Shown in pieces: positions 26,932-34,750 of a stretch of DNA of 64,000 nucleotides. The notes below the pieces were generated by a model. That model did not search any database. It was not told the origin of the DNA and was given only the letters and a program-made list of their open reading frames with translations. This DNA is from Verrucomicrobiota bacterium. GTDB taxonomy: Bacteria > Verrucomicrobiota > Verrucomicrobiia > Opitutales > Opitutaceae. Position 1 is the stretch's first letter. Each line of letters opens with the position of its first letter. Made by a program: the position numbers and the translations under genes. The DNA is taken from assembly GCA_016721945.1 (NCBI GenBank), contig JADKHC010000040.1, forward strand, positions 1-64,000. Reading direction: 5' to 3'.

Positions 26932-27852
26932 TCACCCGGAACGCAGTTTTATCAAGCGACGCGCCACAGTCACGGCGTTGGCGAAACTTCGCGCACTGGC
27001 GACGCCCTTACCTGCGATGCCAAACGCCGTCCCATGATCAGGACTCGTGCGCACGTGGCGCAGCCCAAGCGTGACATTCACCGCTTCGTCAAAATCGATC
27101 GTCTTGAGCGGAGCGAGTCCTTGATCGTGATAGAGCGCTACAATCACATCGAATTCGCCTTTCAACGACCGGCCAAAAATCGTATCCGATGGCTCACTAC
27201 GCGAAAGCCCCGCGTAGGTTTTGCGTAATCCATCCAGCGCCGGATCGAGAATATCGCGCTCTTCCGTGCCAAGCATACCGCCTTCGCCGGCGTGCGGATT
27301 CAACCCACAGACTCCGATACGCGGCGTCGCGACGCCTTCCGCTCGGGCCAGTTCGTCGGCGGCACGGACGGCGCGGGCGATATTTACCTCTGTCAATTGA
27401 CTCGGCACTTCGCGCAGCGGGATATGCCAGGTCAGGAGAACCACGCGCAAGCGTCCGCCGCAAAAGGCCATGGTGGGCTCGCCACCCCAGCGGTCGGCGA
27501 AAAACTCCGTTTGTCCCGGGAAAACATAGCCAGCTTTCTGCAACCAGCTTTTACTCACCGGTCCGGTGACCACGCCGGAAAACTCTCCGCTCAATGTACC
27601 CGCGGCGGCGCGTTCCATCGCCGCGAGCGCAGCACGTGCGCCGTCGATCGAGGGAGCTCCTGGTACAGCAATGAAGTTATCATCGCCCGCTGGAATCGGC
27701 TGCGCCCCGTAGAGCGAGATTTTACCGATCCAGCTCGCAGGTCCAATCACGGCAACGCTGGACGCTTCGGCTGAATGCTCCGCCAGCCAGGTTGCGATAA
27801 TCTCAGGACCGACCCCGGACGGATCGCCACAGGTCAGCGCCAGCCTACTCAT
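26932..27852 (-). CDS. pdxA: 4-hydroxythreonine-4-phosphate dehydrogenase
   Basis: PdxA oxidises 4-phosphohydroxy-L-threonine in the DXP-independent branch of pyridoxal phosphate synthesis. From ATG 27852 it has 306 residues with the N-terminal LALTCGDPSGVGPEI, GVVTGPVSKSWLQKAG, FPGQTEFFADRWG, CGLNPHAGEGGMLGTEE and a C-terminal VALYHDQGLAPLKTIDFDEAVNVTLG-type block (first half VALYHDQGLAPLK). Metal-binding His residues are present in NPHAG and YHDQ. Its start overlaps the end of lpxA by 8 bases, so the two are translationally coupled. Confidence 0.95.
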   Translation of the reverse strand: MSRLALTCGDPSGVGPEIIATWLAEHSAEASSVAVIGPASWIGKISLYGAQPIPAGDDNFIAVPGAPSIDGARAALAAMERAAAGTLSGEFSGVVTGPVSKSWLQKAGYVFPGQTEFFADRWGGEPTMAFCGGRLRVVLLTWHIPLREVPSQLTEVNIARAVRAADELARAEGVATPRIGVCGLNPHAGEGGMLGTEERDILDPALDGLRKTYAGLSRSEPSDTIFGRSLKGEFDVIVALYHDQGLAPLKTIDFDEAVNVTLGLRHVRTSPDHGTAFGIAGKGVASARSFANAVTVARRLIKLRSG

Positions 27853-28609
27853 CGCCGCCTTCCTCACCCGCTGAAGCCCGACGCGCCCGTGCAAAGCTGC
27901 GTTTTCCACTCTGGAAAAAGCCGAGAAAGTTTTTTGCCTCGGCTGACGGAAAATCGCCCGAGGCGAGCGCGTCGGCTGCAACGGTGCGGATATTGCCCGA
28001 CGTGAAATACACGGCATGGAACGCACGCTTGAGCTCCACGATGGCCTCTCGGCTCACACCGCGACGTTTCAAGCCGATCACGTTCAGACCAATAATTTCG
28101 TCGCGCCCTGCAGCCATCACATACGGCGGAATATCGCGCGAAACCGAGGCGTTGCCACTGAGCATCACGCCTTCGCCGATGCGGCAAAATTGATGAATGC
28201 CCACGCCGCCACCGAGAAAGGTGTAATCGCCAATCGAAACATGGCCGGCCAGCATGACGTTGTTGGCAATCACAACGTTTTTCCCCACCACGCAATCGTG
28301 CGCAACGTGAGCATTGGCCATGAGAAAGCAGTTCACGCCGATTTCAGTGAAACATCCCGTTTTGGTCGAGCGGTTGATCGTGACGTGTTCCCGAATCGTA
28401 GTGTCGCAACCAATACGCACGCCTGATTCGGTCAATCGATCAAAGCGCAAATCCTGCGGATCTCCGCCGACCACCGCATATGGATGTACGCTCACGCGAT
28501 CGCCCAAAATCGTGTGTCGGCGGATGATTGCACCTGCATGCAGGTCGCAGTCGGAGCCGAGTTGGGCCTCGTGTTCGATAATGGCAGAGGGATGGATGAT
28601 GGTGGCCAC
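27845..28609 (-). CDS. lpxA: Acyl-[ACP]--UDP-N-acetylglucosamine O-acyltransferase
   Basis: LpxA adds the first 3-hydroxyacyl chain to UDP-GlcNAc in lipid A synthesis, showing an LPS-type outer membrane. The 254-residue protein has the left-handed beta-helix hexapeptide repeats (HPSAIIEHEAQLGSD, DRVSVHPYAVVGGDPQD), the family motif REHVTINRSTKTG, catalytic His in NAHVAHDC, HQFCRIGEG, and the C-terminal helical region GLNVIGLKRRG. It overlaps pdxA and is downstream of the unknown 28651-29283 gene on the same strand. Confidence 0.95.
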   Translation of the reverse strand: MATIIHPSAIIEHEAQLGSDCDLHAGAIIRRHTILGDRVSVHPYAVVGGDPQDLRFDRLTESGVRIGCDTTIREHVTINRSTKTGCFTEIGVNCFLMANAHVAHDCVVGKNVVIANNVMLAGHVSIGDYTFLGGGVGIHQFCRIGEGVMLSGNASVSRDIPPYVMAAGRDEIIGLNVIGLKRRGVSREAIVELKRAFHAVYFTSGNIRTVAADALASGDFPSAEAKNFLGFFQSGKRSFARARRASAGEEGGDE

Positions 28610-28650
28610 GGTGGCTTTGAGACGATAGACGTTGGATCTGGTTCCAAAAA

Positions 28651-29283
28651 CTAGCGGCGCGACGACGACCCGGTCGGCAAATCGAGTTGGGCGTCCTTCA
28701 GCAAATCGTAATTTTTCAAGATGCGCATGACGTGCAGCGTATCACTCTTGGTGTAGTTGCGGTTCACCTCGATCTTGTCGAGCAGGTCGAGCAGCATGGA
28801 TCGGAACGAGATGATCGCGTCGACGCCGCGCTCTTTGAGCATTTGCACGCTTTGCGAACGAAATGGTTCGGCTGTGGGCAGACTGGGCAGCACGAGAATT
28901 TTCGTGAGTGCGTCACCGCCCTCGCCGGCATGCGCCGCTTCGTCGGTTTCTGCCGGGAAAAAACGCGTGGCATGCTTGAGCACGTTCTCTTCGAGAAAAC
29001 TAAAAATCTCCGGCGAGTTCTTTAGCATCGAAGGCGAGAATACGTCACTGTGCCAGCCCTTCACCGCGATCATCGCGCGGTGAACATAAACCAATTCGTT
29101 GGAGAAAAGAAAAAAATCGGGCTTACGTGTTCCGCGTTGAAAAGCCGGATTATAGACGAGCAGGTCGATCTCCTCATCACCTGTTTTTCGGCGCGACTGC
29201 ACCTGGTACTTGCGCACCTGGCGGACAAGAAAACCGTTTTGTTCAAAATACTCGCGGACGATACCTTCGTCTATGGCAGACAT
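28651..29283 (-). CDS. Conserved-looking protein with a nuclease-like core, function unknown
   Basis: The 210-residue protein has no signal peptide. The N-terminal half reads like a restriction-endonuclease (PD-(D/E)xK) fold: an opening helix EGIVREYFEQNGFLVRQV, a strand pair with EEIDLLVYNP, PDFFLFSNELVYVHRAMIAVKGW, where EID and the later VK could be the D and xK of the active site. The second half has a Rossmann-like strand-helix stretch (KILVLPSLP, RGVDAIISFRSMLLDLLDKIEVNRNYTKSDTL in pieces). I do not recognise a named family. It lies between aroB and lpxA on the same strand in a housekeeping run, which argues for a lineage-conserved cellular role, not a mobile defence gene. Confidence 0.75.
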   Translation of the reverse strand: MSAIDEGIVREYFEQNGFLVRQVRKYQVQSRRKTGDEEIDLLVYNPAFQRGTRKPDFFLFSNELVYVHRAMIAVKGWHSDVFSPSMLKNSPEIFSFLEENVLKHATRFFPAETDEAAHAGEGGDALTKILVLPSLPTAEPFRSQSVQMLKERGVDAIISFRSMLLDLLDKIEVNRNYTKSDTLHVMRILKNYDLLKDAQLDLPTGSSSRR

Positions 29284-29358
29284 GGCTGGAGCCTAGGAGA
29301 ACGGCGGGCAGGAATCGAGGTTTTTCCCATGGGCACAGACAAGGCAAGCGAGCGCGGA

Positions 29359-30444
29359 TCAAATCGCGCCAAGTTCGCGCCAGACGGTTTCTACAAGCGC
29401 GGGATCGATGCCGGACTGCGTCGCCGCCTCGCCGAGCTTTTTCAAGACGACAAAGCGCAACTGCCCGCTGCGCACTTTTTTATCGCGCGCCATCGCGGCC
29501 ATCAATTTGTCGAGCGCCAGCGGTTCGCGTAGCCGCACCGGCAATGCATGCGCCGCTACGACTTGTTCGACGCGAAGCACCTCGGCCGCGCCGATCAAAC
29601 CAAGTTTTTCCGAGAGCCGCGCAGCCGCAGCCAAACCAACCGCCACCGCCTCGCCGTGCAGGTAAACACCGTAGCCGGTCACCTGCTCGATTGCGTGGCC
29701 AAAAGTGTGCCCGAGATTGAGCAGCGCGCGGCCGCCTTCCTTGGCCAGCTCGCGCTCGTCGGCCTCGACGATGCAGGCCTTCGCCGCACAGCAGGCCCGA
29801 ACAACCGGCGCCAGCTCGGGACTCGTCACGGTGAGTGGCGCACGCTCCAGCTGAGCGAGCAAGGTCGCATCGCCGAGCAAGCCGTACTTGATCACTTCGG
29901 CCATACCTGCGGCAAATTCTCGCTTCGGTAACGTGTCGAGCAGCCCCGTCGCGATGTATACAGCTTTTGGCTGGTGAAACGCGCCGACGAGATTTTTGCC
30001 TGCCTTAAGATTGATACCGGTTTTGCCGCCAACCGAACTATCGACCATCGACAGTAACGTTGTCGGGATTTGGAAAAACTCGATCCCGCGCTGATACGAA
30101 GCTGCAACGAAGCCGGCCAGATCGCCGATCACGCCGCCACCGATCGCGAGTAAAACACTGGTACGATCGACGCGTTGCTCCGCCAGAAAATCGAGCGCAC
30201 GGCCATACTCGCGCAGCGACTTGGTTTCTTCGCCCGGATCAAACATCAGCGTCGGCACGTCGCCGACCATTGCGGTGACTGCGGCTTTTTGCTGCGTCGC
30301 CACATTGCGATCCGTGAGGACTACGACTTTGCGGCCAGACTTAATCAAGGCATCGACTTCGGCGCGAACGGCGGCGGCCAGATCCCGGCCAAAATGCAGG
30401 GAGTAACTTCGTTCACCGAGATTCACGCGGAGGCATTCAACCAT
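29359..30444 (-). CDS. aroB: 3-dehydroquinate synthase
   Basis: AroB converts DAHP to 3-dehydroquinate in the shikimate pathway using NAD and a divalent metal. The 361-residue protein shows the NAD-binding GGGVIGDLAGFVAASYQRG, IPTTLLSMVDSSVGGKTGIN, GMAEVIKYGLL, and the metal-binding EADERE plus LNLGHTFGHAIE and HGEAVAVG. ATG 30444 gives the normal start (VECLRVNLGERSYSLHFG). A longer in-frame start at 30498 is less likely. It is divergent from the TonB receptor gene. Confidence 0.96.
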   Translation of the reverse strand: MVECLRVNLGERSYSLHFGRDLAAAVRAEVDALIKSGRKVVVLTDRNVATQQKAAVTAMVGDVPTLMFDPGEETKSLREYGRALDFLAEQRVDRTSVLLAIGGGVIGDLAGFVAASYQRGIEFFQIPTTLLSMVDSSVGGKTGINLKAGKNLVGAFHQPKAVYIATGLLDTLPKREFAAGMAEVIKYGLLGDATLLAQLERAPLTVTSPELAPVVRACCAAKACIVEADERELAKEGGRALLNLGHTFGHAIEQVTGYGVYLHGEAVAVGLAAAARLSEKLGLIGAAEVLRVEQVVAAHALPVRLREPLALDKLMAAMARDKKVRSGQLRFVVLKKLGEAATQSGIDPALVETVWRELGAI

Positions 30445-30502
30445 GGCGTAGTTAAAATCTATCGAACCTAAGCCGGTCAATCCTGCGGTTTTAGGCACTT
30501 AT

Positions 30503-30551
30503 TGCGACACCGTCTCACTTTTATTTTGACATGCGACTGCGTCTCAGTCGC
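30503..30551 (+). promoter_or_regulatory. Tandem operator-like sites upstream of the TonB receptor gene
   Basis: TGCGACACCGTCTCA (30503-30517) and TGCGACTGCGTCTCA (30532-30546) differ at two positions and start 29 bases apart. Each is an imperfect palindrome (TGCGAC against GTCTCA). The second is extended to the exact palindrome GCGACTG-CGTCT-CAGTCGC (30533-30551). Position 55-100 bases before the start codon of a siderophore-type receptor makes an iron-responsive (Fur) operator the likeliest reading, but the sequence differs from the classical Fur box. Confidence 0.45.
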
Positions 30552-30605
30552 TCTTCGCCATCGTCATTTTCGTCCTAAAAATCGCCTAACACCGACCATA
30601 ATCAC

Positions 30606-32864
30606 ATGCGCCCACGTTCGCTTCTCACCGCAACCCTCCTGCTAACCGCGCCACTTTGGCCGCTTACCGCCGCCGAGCGGTTCGCGGATATCGCGCTCTA
30701 CAATGACGGCGAAATCGTTGCCATGGATAAGTTTGAAGTTATCGGCACGCAGACCGCTTCGGTCGTTGCTTCGGTCCAGAAACTCCCGACCACAGTCAAA
30801 GATACGCCGCGCAGCCTGAGCGTCATCGATTCGACGCGGATGCGTGAGCAGGATTTCCAGGTTGGCTCCGATCTCTTGTTCTGGATTCCCGGCATCAACA
30901 CCAACGGCGCCGTTCAGGAGAGTTACCATTTTTATGCGCGCGGGTATCGTATGGGGCCGAACGATTGGCGCGTGGACGGTTTCTCGGGCCGGGTGCTTGG
31001 CGGCAGTTACTCGCCCAATCTTTTCGGTTACGAACAGGTCGTCGCGCTCAAGGGTCCGGCTGGCTTGCTCTACGGCACCGCTGCTTCGCCCGGCGGCCTC
31101 ATCAATCTCATAACCAAGAAACCGCAGGAAAACGCCGCCATCTCCGTCGACACCCGCACGCGCACCTTCGCCGGCGACGATTCCGGTTTTGGCGACCGCG
31201 TAAGCACTGAGGTCGAACTAGACGCCACCGGCTCGCTCACCCGAAACAGTCGCTTGCTCTACCGATTGCTCGCCAGTGTCGAACAAAGCGCCCTGCCCTA
31301 CGATGGTCAGACTGACGCCAACCAGTTCTTCCGTCTCTCCTTCACCTACAAACTCGATCGTGCCGCGCGTTTCCAGCTCACGCCCATCTTCGAATGGAGC
31401 GAAGAGACCCGCGCCGCCCGCAACGCCGTTATCTCGCCCGCTTCCTCGCGCACCACCGCCGACGGTCGCACCGATTACACCACGACCGATGTCTCGCCCC
31501 GCAACATCAACCTCGCCGCAGGCGAACGCGTTGACCGCAACCAAACCCTAGGTGCAGATCTTGCGATGAACCTCTCGGAAAACTGGAAGGCCAACCTAAG
31601 CGTCCGCCAGCATCAGCGTGACATGAACAATAGCGCCTGGTCCATCCAGACCGCCACGCTCGTACAAACCGAACTAACCAACCCACACAGCTGGGTCATC
31701 AGCCGCCGCCACGCTCGCAGCAAGAGCGATGTCGGTACATTTTCCTACGACGCCAATACGGCGTATCAGTTTCTCACTACAACGGCAGTTAAAAGCCGCC
31801 TCCAGCTCGGGCTCAACGGTCGCCTGACCGAAAACCAGGCGTACACCTTCGCCACCAGCAACCTCAACCAATCGCCCATCAACATCTACAGCGGCATCGC
31901 ATCGAGCGAACTCGTGGCCGACGTCCCGACCTCCTACACGCTAGGCAACCTGACCCGCACCGATGTCTGGAACGCCTACGCACAGAGCCAAACCGAATTT
32001 TGGGACAAGCTCATCGCCACCGTCGGTTTTGCCAGCGCCACGGAAAAGACCCGAACCATCACGCCTGCGGGAGCAACAACGTTCTCGCCCAAGCGCAGCA
32101 GCGACCTCACGCCGAACCTCGGTCTCGTTTACCGGTTGACCAAGGAAACTTCCCTCTACGCGAGTTATTCCAGCAGCTACGCGCTGGTCGATCCTCTCGC
32201 TGAAGACATCGCCGGCAACACCGGGAATTTCGACCCCACCGAGGGCGATAACTACGAGATCGGCCTCAAGGGCGACTTTTTCAAGCGTCGCATATCCGCC
32301 GGAATCACCGCCTTCGTAACCGAGCTTAACAACGTTCTGGTGCAGTCCGAAGCAACCGAACTAAACGCCAAGGGTAATCGTTTTTATCGCCAGCTCGACA
32401 CCGGCCGTAAATCCGAGGGCATCGAAGCCGAACTCGTTTTTCGACCTGTCCCTATTTGGGAGACCAGCGCCACCTACACCTACCTCGACGCCTATAACCG
32501 CACAACGACCGGCGGAAAAGGCGCACCCGCCGAGATGACTCCGCACCATGCTGTCAGCGTGTATTCACGCTACACCTTCGCCAGCGGCCCGCTGTCGCAA
32601 TGGTCTGTGCGCCTCGGCTACATCCGGCAGAGCGATCGTGTCGGCGGCTCCTCCTCACCAACTGCCACTGCTCCTGATCCGATGATTCTGCGTAGTTTCC
32701 ACCGCTTCGACGCCGGTATCTCCCGCAGATGGACGCACTGGAATGTCGCCCTCAATATCGAGAATCTGACCGACGAATACTACCTGCTCTCTGGCAGCAC
32801 CGGCGTCGCCATGAGCCCCGTCAATCCTCGCTCTCTGGCCCTGCGGGTTGGTTATAGCTGGTAA
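30606..32864 (+). CDS. TonB-dependent siderophore receptor
   Basis: The 752-residue outer-membrane protein has a signal peptide (residues 1-23), a TonB-box-like MDKFEVIGT near residue 41, a plug domain with TPRSLSVIDSTRM, YHFYARGYRMGPNDWRVDG and KGPAGLLYGTAASPGGLIN-type residues (about 60-180), and a 22-strand barrel ending in a C-terminal aromatic (LRVGYSW), as needed for BAM insertion. The NLTDEYY block near the end is characteristic of siderophore receptors. No N-terminal signalling (STN) domain is present, so it is a plain transporter. The PepSY gene follows after 30 bases and probably forms an operon. Ligand unknown. Confidence 0.93.
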   Translation: MRPRSLLTATLLLTAPLWPLTAAERFADIALYNDGEIVAMDKFEVIGTQTASVVASVQKLPTTVKDTPRSLSVIDSTRMREQDFQVGSDLLFWIPGINTNGAVQESYHFYARGYRMGPNDWRVDGFSGRVLGGSYSPNLFGYEQVVALKGPAGLLYGTAASPGGLINLITKKPQENAAISVDTRTRTFAGDDSGFGDRVSTEVELDATGSLTRNSRLLYRLLASVEQSALPYDGQTDANQFFRLSFTYKLDRAARFQLTPIFEWSEETRAARNAVISPASSRTTADGRTDYTTTDVSPRNINLAAGERVDRNQTLGADLAMNLSENWKANLSVRQHQRDMNNSAWSIQTATLVQTELTNPHSWVISRRHARSKSDVGTFSYDANTAYQFLTTTAVKSRLQLGLNGRLTENQAYTFATSNLNQSPINIYSGIASSELVADVPTSYTLGNLTRTDVWNAYAQSQTEFWDKLIATVGFASATEKTRTITPAGATTFSPKRSSDLTPNLGLVYRLTKETSLYASYSSSYALVDPLAEDIAGNTGNFDPTEGDNYEIGLKGDFFKRRISAGITAFVTELNNVLVQSEATELNAKGNRFYRQLDTGRKSEGIEAELVFRPVPIWETSATYTYLDAYNRTTTGGKGAPAEMTPHHAVSVYSRYTFASGPLSQWSVRLGYIRQSDRVGGSSSPTATAPDPMILRSFHRFDAGISRRWTHWNVALNIENLTDEYYLLSGSTGVAMSPVNPRSLALRVGYSW

Positions 32865-32894
32865 CATTCGCCCACCATCGTGCGTCTTTCAATC

Positions 32895-34100
32895 ATGCTT
32901 CGCAAAATCTTCTTCTGGCTGCACCTCGTTTCCGGTGTGATTGCCGGTCTCGTCATCGCCATCATGTCCTTCACCGGCGCAGCCATCGCGTTCGAAAAGG
33001 AACTGGTCGCCTGGGCCGAGAGTGATGCTCGTTACGTGGTGCCGCCAGGGAACGCGTCGCTGCGCCTGCCGCTGAATGAACTTCTTAAAAACGCCCGGGC
33101 TGCTCAGCCCGAAGGCAAACCCACCGGAATCACTCTTTCCGCAAATCCCAACGCCTCGGTCGCCATCGCCTTCGGCCGCGAAGCCACGTATCAAGTAAAT
33201 CCCTACAACGGTGCGATCCTCAAACCCGCCTCCACGCGCATGCATGACTTCATGCACCTCATGGAACACTGGCATCGCTTCCTCGGCTTCGCGGGTGAAA
33301 CCACGCGCCCTATCGGCAAAGCCATCACCGGTGCCTGCAATCTCGCGTTTCTCTTCCTCGCCGTCAGCGGCCTCTACCTCTGGTGGCCTCGCAACTGGTC
33401 GTGGCGCGGGGTCAAAGCTCTCGCCGTTTTCAATTTCCGCCTGACCGGTAAAGCCCGCGATTTCAACTGGCACAACTCCATCGGCCTTTGGACCGCGCCG
33501 CTGCTGATCGTGCTCACGCTCACCGCCGTCCCTATCTCTTATCGTTGGGGCAACGCACTCGTCTATCGGTTAACCGGAACCGAGCCACCCGCCCAAGGCC
33601 CGGGCCCGAACGGAGCCGCTCCGGCCATCGCCGTACCGACACCAGCCACCAGCGCTAAACCGCTCAGCTACGACCAACTCCTCGCTGTCGCACAAAATGA
33701 GTTCCCAAACTGGTCCGAGATCTCCTTCCGCCTCGGCAATGCCCACGGCCCGGGTGCCAACAAAGGCCCTCGTCGCGAAGGCACGCCTTCGTCCAACGAC
33801 CGCGCTCGCACGCCGCAAGCGATTAACCTCACGGTCCGAACGGCCGATCAGTGGCCGCTGTTTTCCACCACCACGCTCGCACTCGATCCTTTCACTGGAA
33901 CCGTACTGCGCAAAGAAGTTTTCGCCGAACAAAATGCCGGCCGTCGCCTTCGGGCGTGGACGCGTTTTCTTCACACCGGCGAAGCTCTCGGCTGGCCCGG
34001 CAAACTCCTCGCGGCACTCGCCTCACTCGGCGCGCTCGTGCTCGTATGGACCGGCTTCGCGCTCACTTGGCGCAGGTTCTTCCGGCGTGCCAATAAGTGA
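32895..34100 (+). CDS. PepSY-associated TM protein (putative siderophore-iron reductase)
   Basis: Proteins of this type (PepSY_TM; FpvG-like) sit in the inner membrane and often accompany siderophore receptors, where they are thought to reduce ferric iron. The 401-residue protein has four membrane segments: near the N-terminus (FFWLHLVSGVIAGLVIAIM), near 150 (LAFLFLAVSGLYLWWP), near 200 (IGLWTAPLLIVLTLTAVPI) and at the C-terminus. His residues in RMHDFMHLMEHWHRF and NWHNSIGLW could bind haem. Two periplasmic PepSY-like regions lie between helices. A GTG at 32880 is an alternative start five codons upstream. Confidence 0.85.
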   Translation: MLRKIFFWLHLVSGVIAGLVIAIMSFTGAAIAFEKELVAWAESDARYVVPPGNASLRLPLNELLKNARAAQPEGKPTGITLSANPNASVAIAFGREATYQVNPYNGAILKPASTRMHDFMHLMEHWHRFLGFAGETTRPIGKAITGACNLAFLFLAVSGLYLWWPRNWSWRGVKALAVFNFRLTGKARDFNWHNSIGLWTAPLLIVLTLTAVPISYRWGNALVYRLTGTEPPAQGPGPNGAAPAIAVPTPATSAKPLSYDQLLAVAQNEFPNWSEISFRLGNAHGPGANKGPRREGTPSSNDRARTPQAINLTVRTADQWPLFSTTTLALDPFTGTVLRKEVFAEQNAGRRLRAWTRFLHTGEALGWPGKLLAALASLGALVLVWTGFALTWRRFFRRANK

Positions 34101-34204
34101 CGCGTTCCGCTCTGCAGAACGCATTCAAGAAAGCGCGCGTAATAGAAATTAAGCCGCAGCCTTATATGACTGCGGCGAGGAAAAACAGCTGAAGGCGCGC
34201 ATTG

Positions 34205-34445
34205 ACTTGGCGACTGACCGGTACTGTTGCTGGTGGTGTTCTTTAACCAAAATTTTGGTGCGAGGAAGGCCGTGTAAACCGGCCACAGTCGCGCTGCGGT
34301 AACGGGTCACAACATCCCACCGGTCGCGTTTCGAGAACACGCGAATCGGCCAAAGCCAATCAGCGACAGCAGTCGCTGGTGAAGGCGGGGTGAAGGCAGA
34401 AATCGTCAACGATTTCAACAGCCCGGAGTCCGAACAATCACACCG
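34205..34445 (+). promoter_or_regulatory. Cobalamin (B12) riboswitch
   Basis: The conserved core is readable: GAGGAA then GGCCG-TGTAAAC-CGGCC (34268-34284), TCGCGCTGCGGTAACGG (34289-34305; compare GACGCGCAGCGGTAAGG in E. coli btuB), the hairpin GCGAC-AGCA-GTCGC followed by TGGTGAAG (34363-34384; compare CACTGCCATTCGGTGGGAAG in btuB), and the B12 box AGCCCGGAGTCCG (34420-34432). CTGTTG at 34224-34229 pairs with CAACAG at 34416-34421 to close the domain. It lies on the same strand as nrdD-nrdG, about 300 bases upstream, with no other gene between. Binding of the vitamin would normally lower expression. Boundaries are approximate. Confidence 0.88.
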
Positions 34446-34750
34446 GAATTCCCTGTCAGTTCACCAAGGTACGCCAAAGCGCGTCCCATCCCTTCATCGC
34501 ACGAATGAAGTCAGAAAAATCCGCCCTGTGGCGTCGCAAGACGCCTTCAACGAAATCGCGCCGTCCTTTGGCGAGCGAGGTTTCTTGCTCCGTGCTTCCT
34601 GCAGGAAGCACGTCTTCACGCTGCGCAACAACCGAACCATCGGTTAAGCACCATAGCCGCGCCATGCGTGCTGCTGCGCACCTTCGCTTTTTCGTAACGC
34701 CATCGCATACGGCAACGCCGCGCTCTCCCTAACCACTAAAGAATATCACT
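34446..34750 (+). promoter_or_regulatory. Long untranslated leader between the B12 riboswitch and nrdD
   Basis: About 305 bases separate the B12 box from the nrdD ATG. They contain the perfect palindrome GTGCTTCC-TGCA-GGAAGCAC (34592-34611) but no hairpin followed by a T tract, so the expression platform is not an obvious intrinsic terminator. No convincing small gene was found in it. An additional promoter or an internal control such as Rho-dependent termination could reside here. Confidence 0.4.

Noticed and set aside
30975..31210. Small Arg-rich frames within the TonB receptor gene
   Set aside because: Alternate-frame shadows of the receptor, without start-site support.
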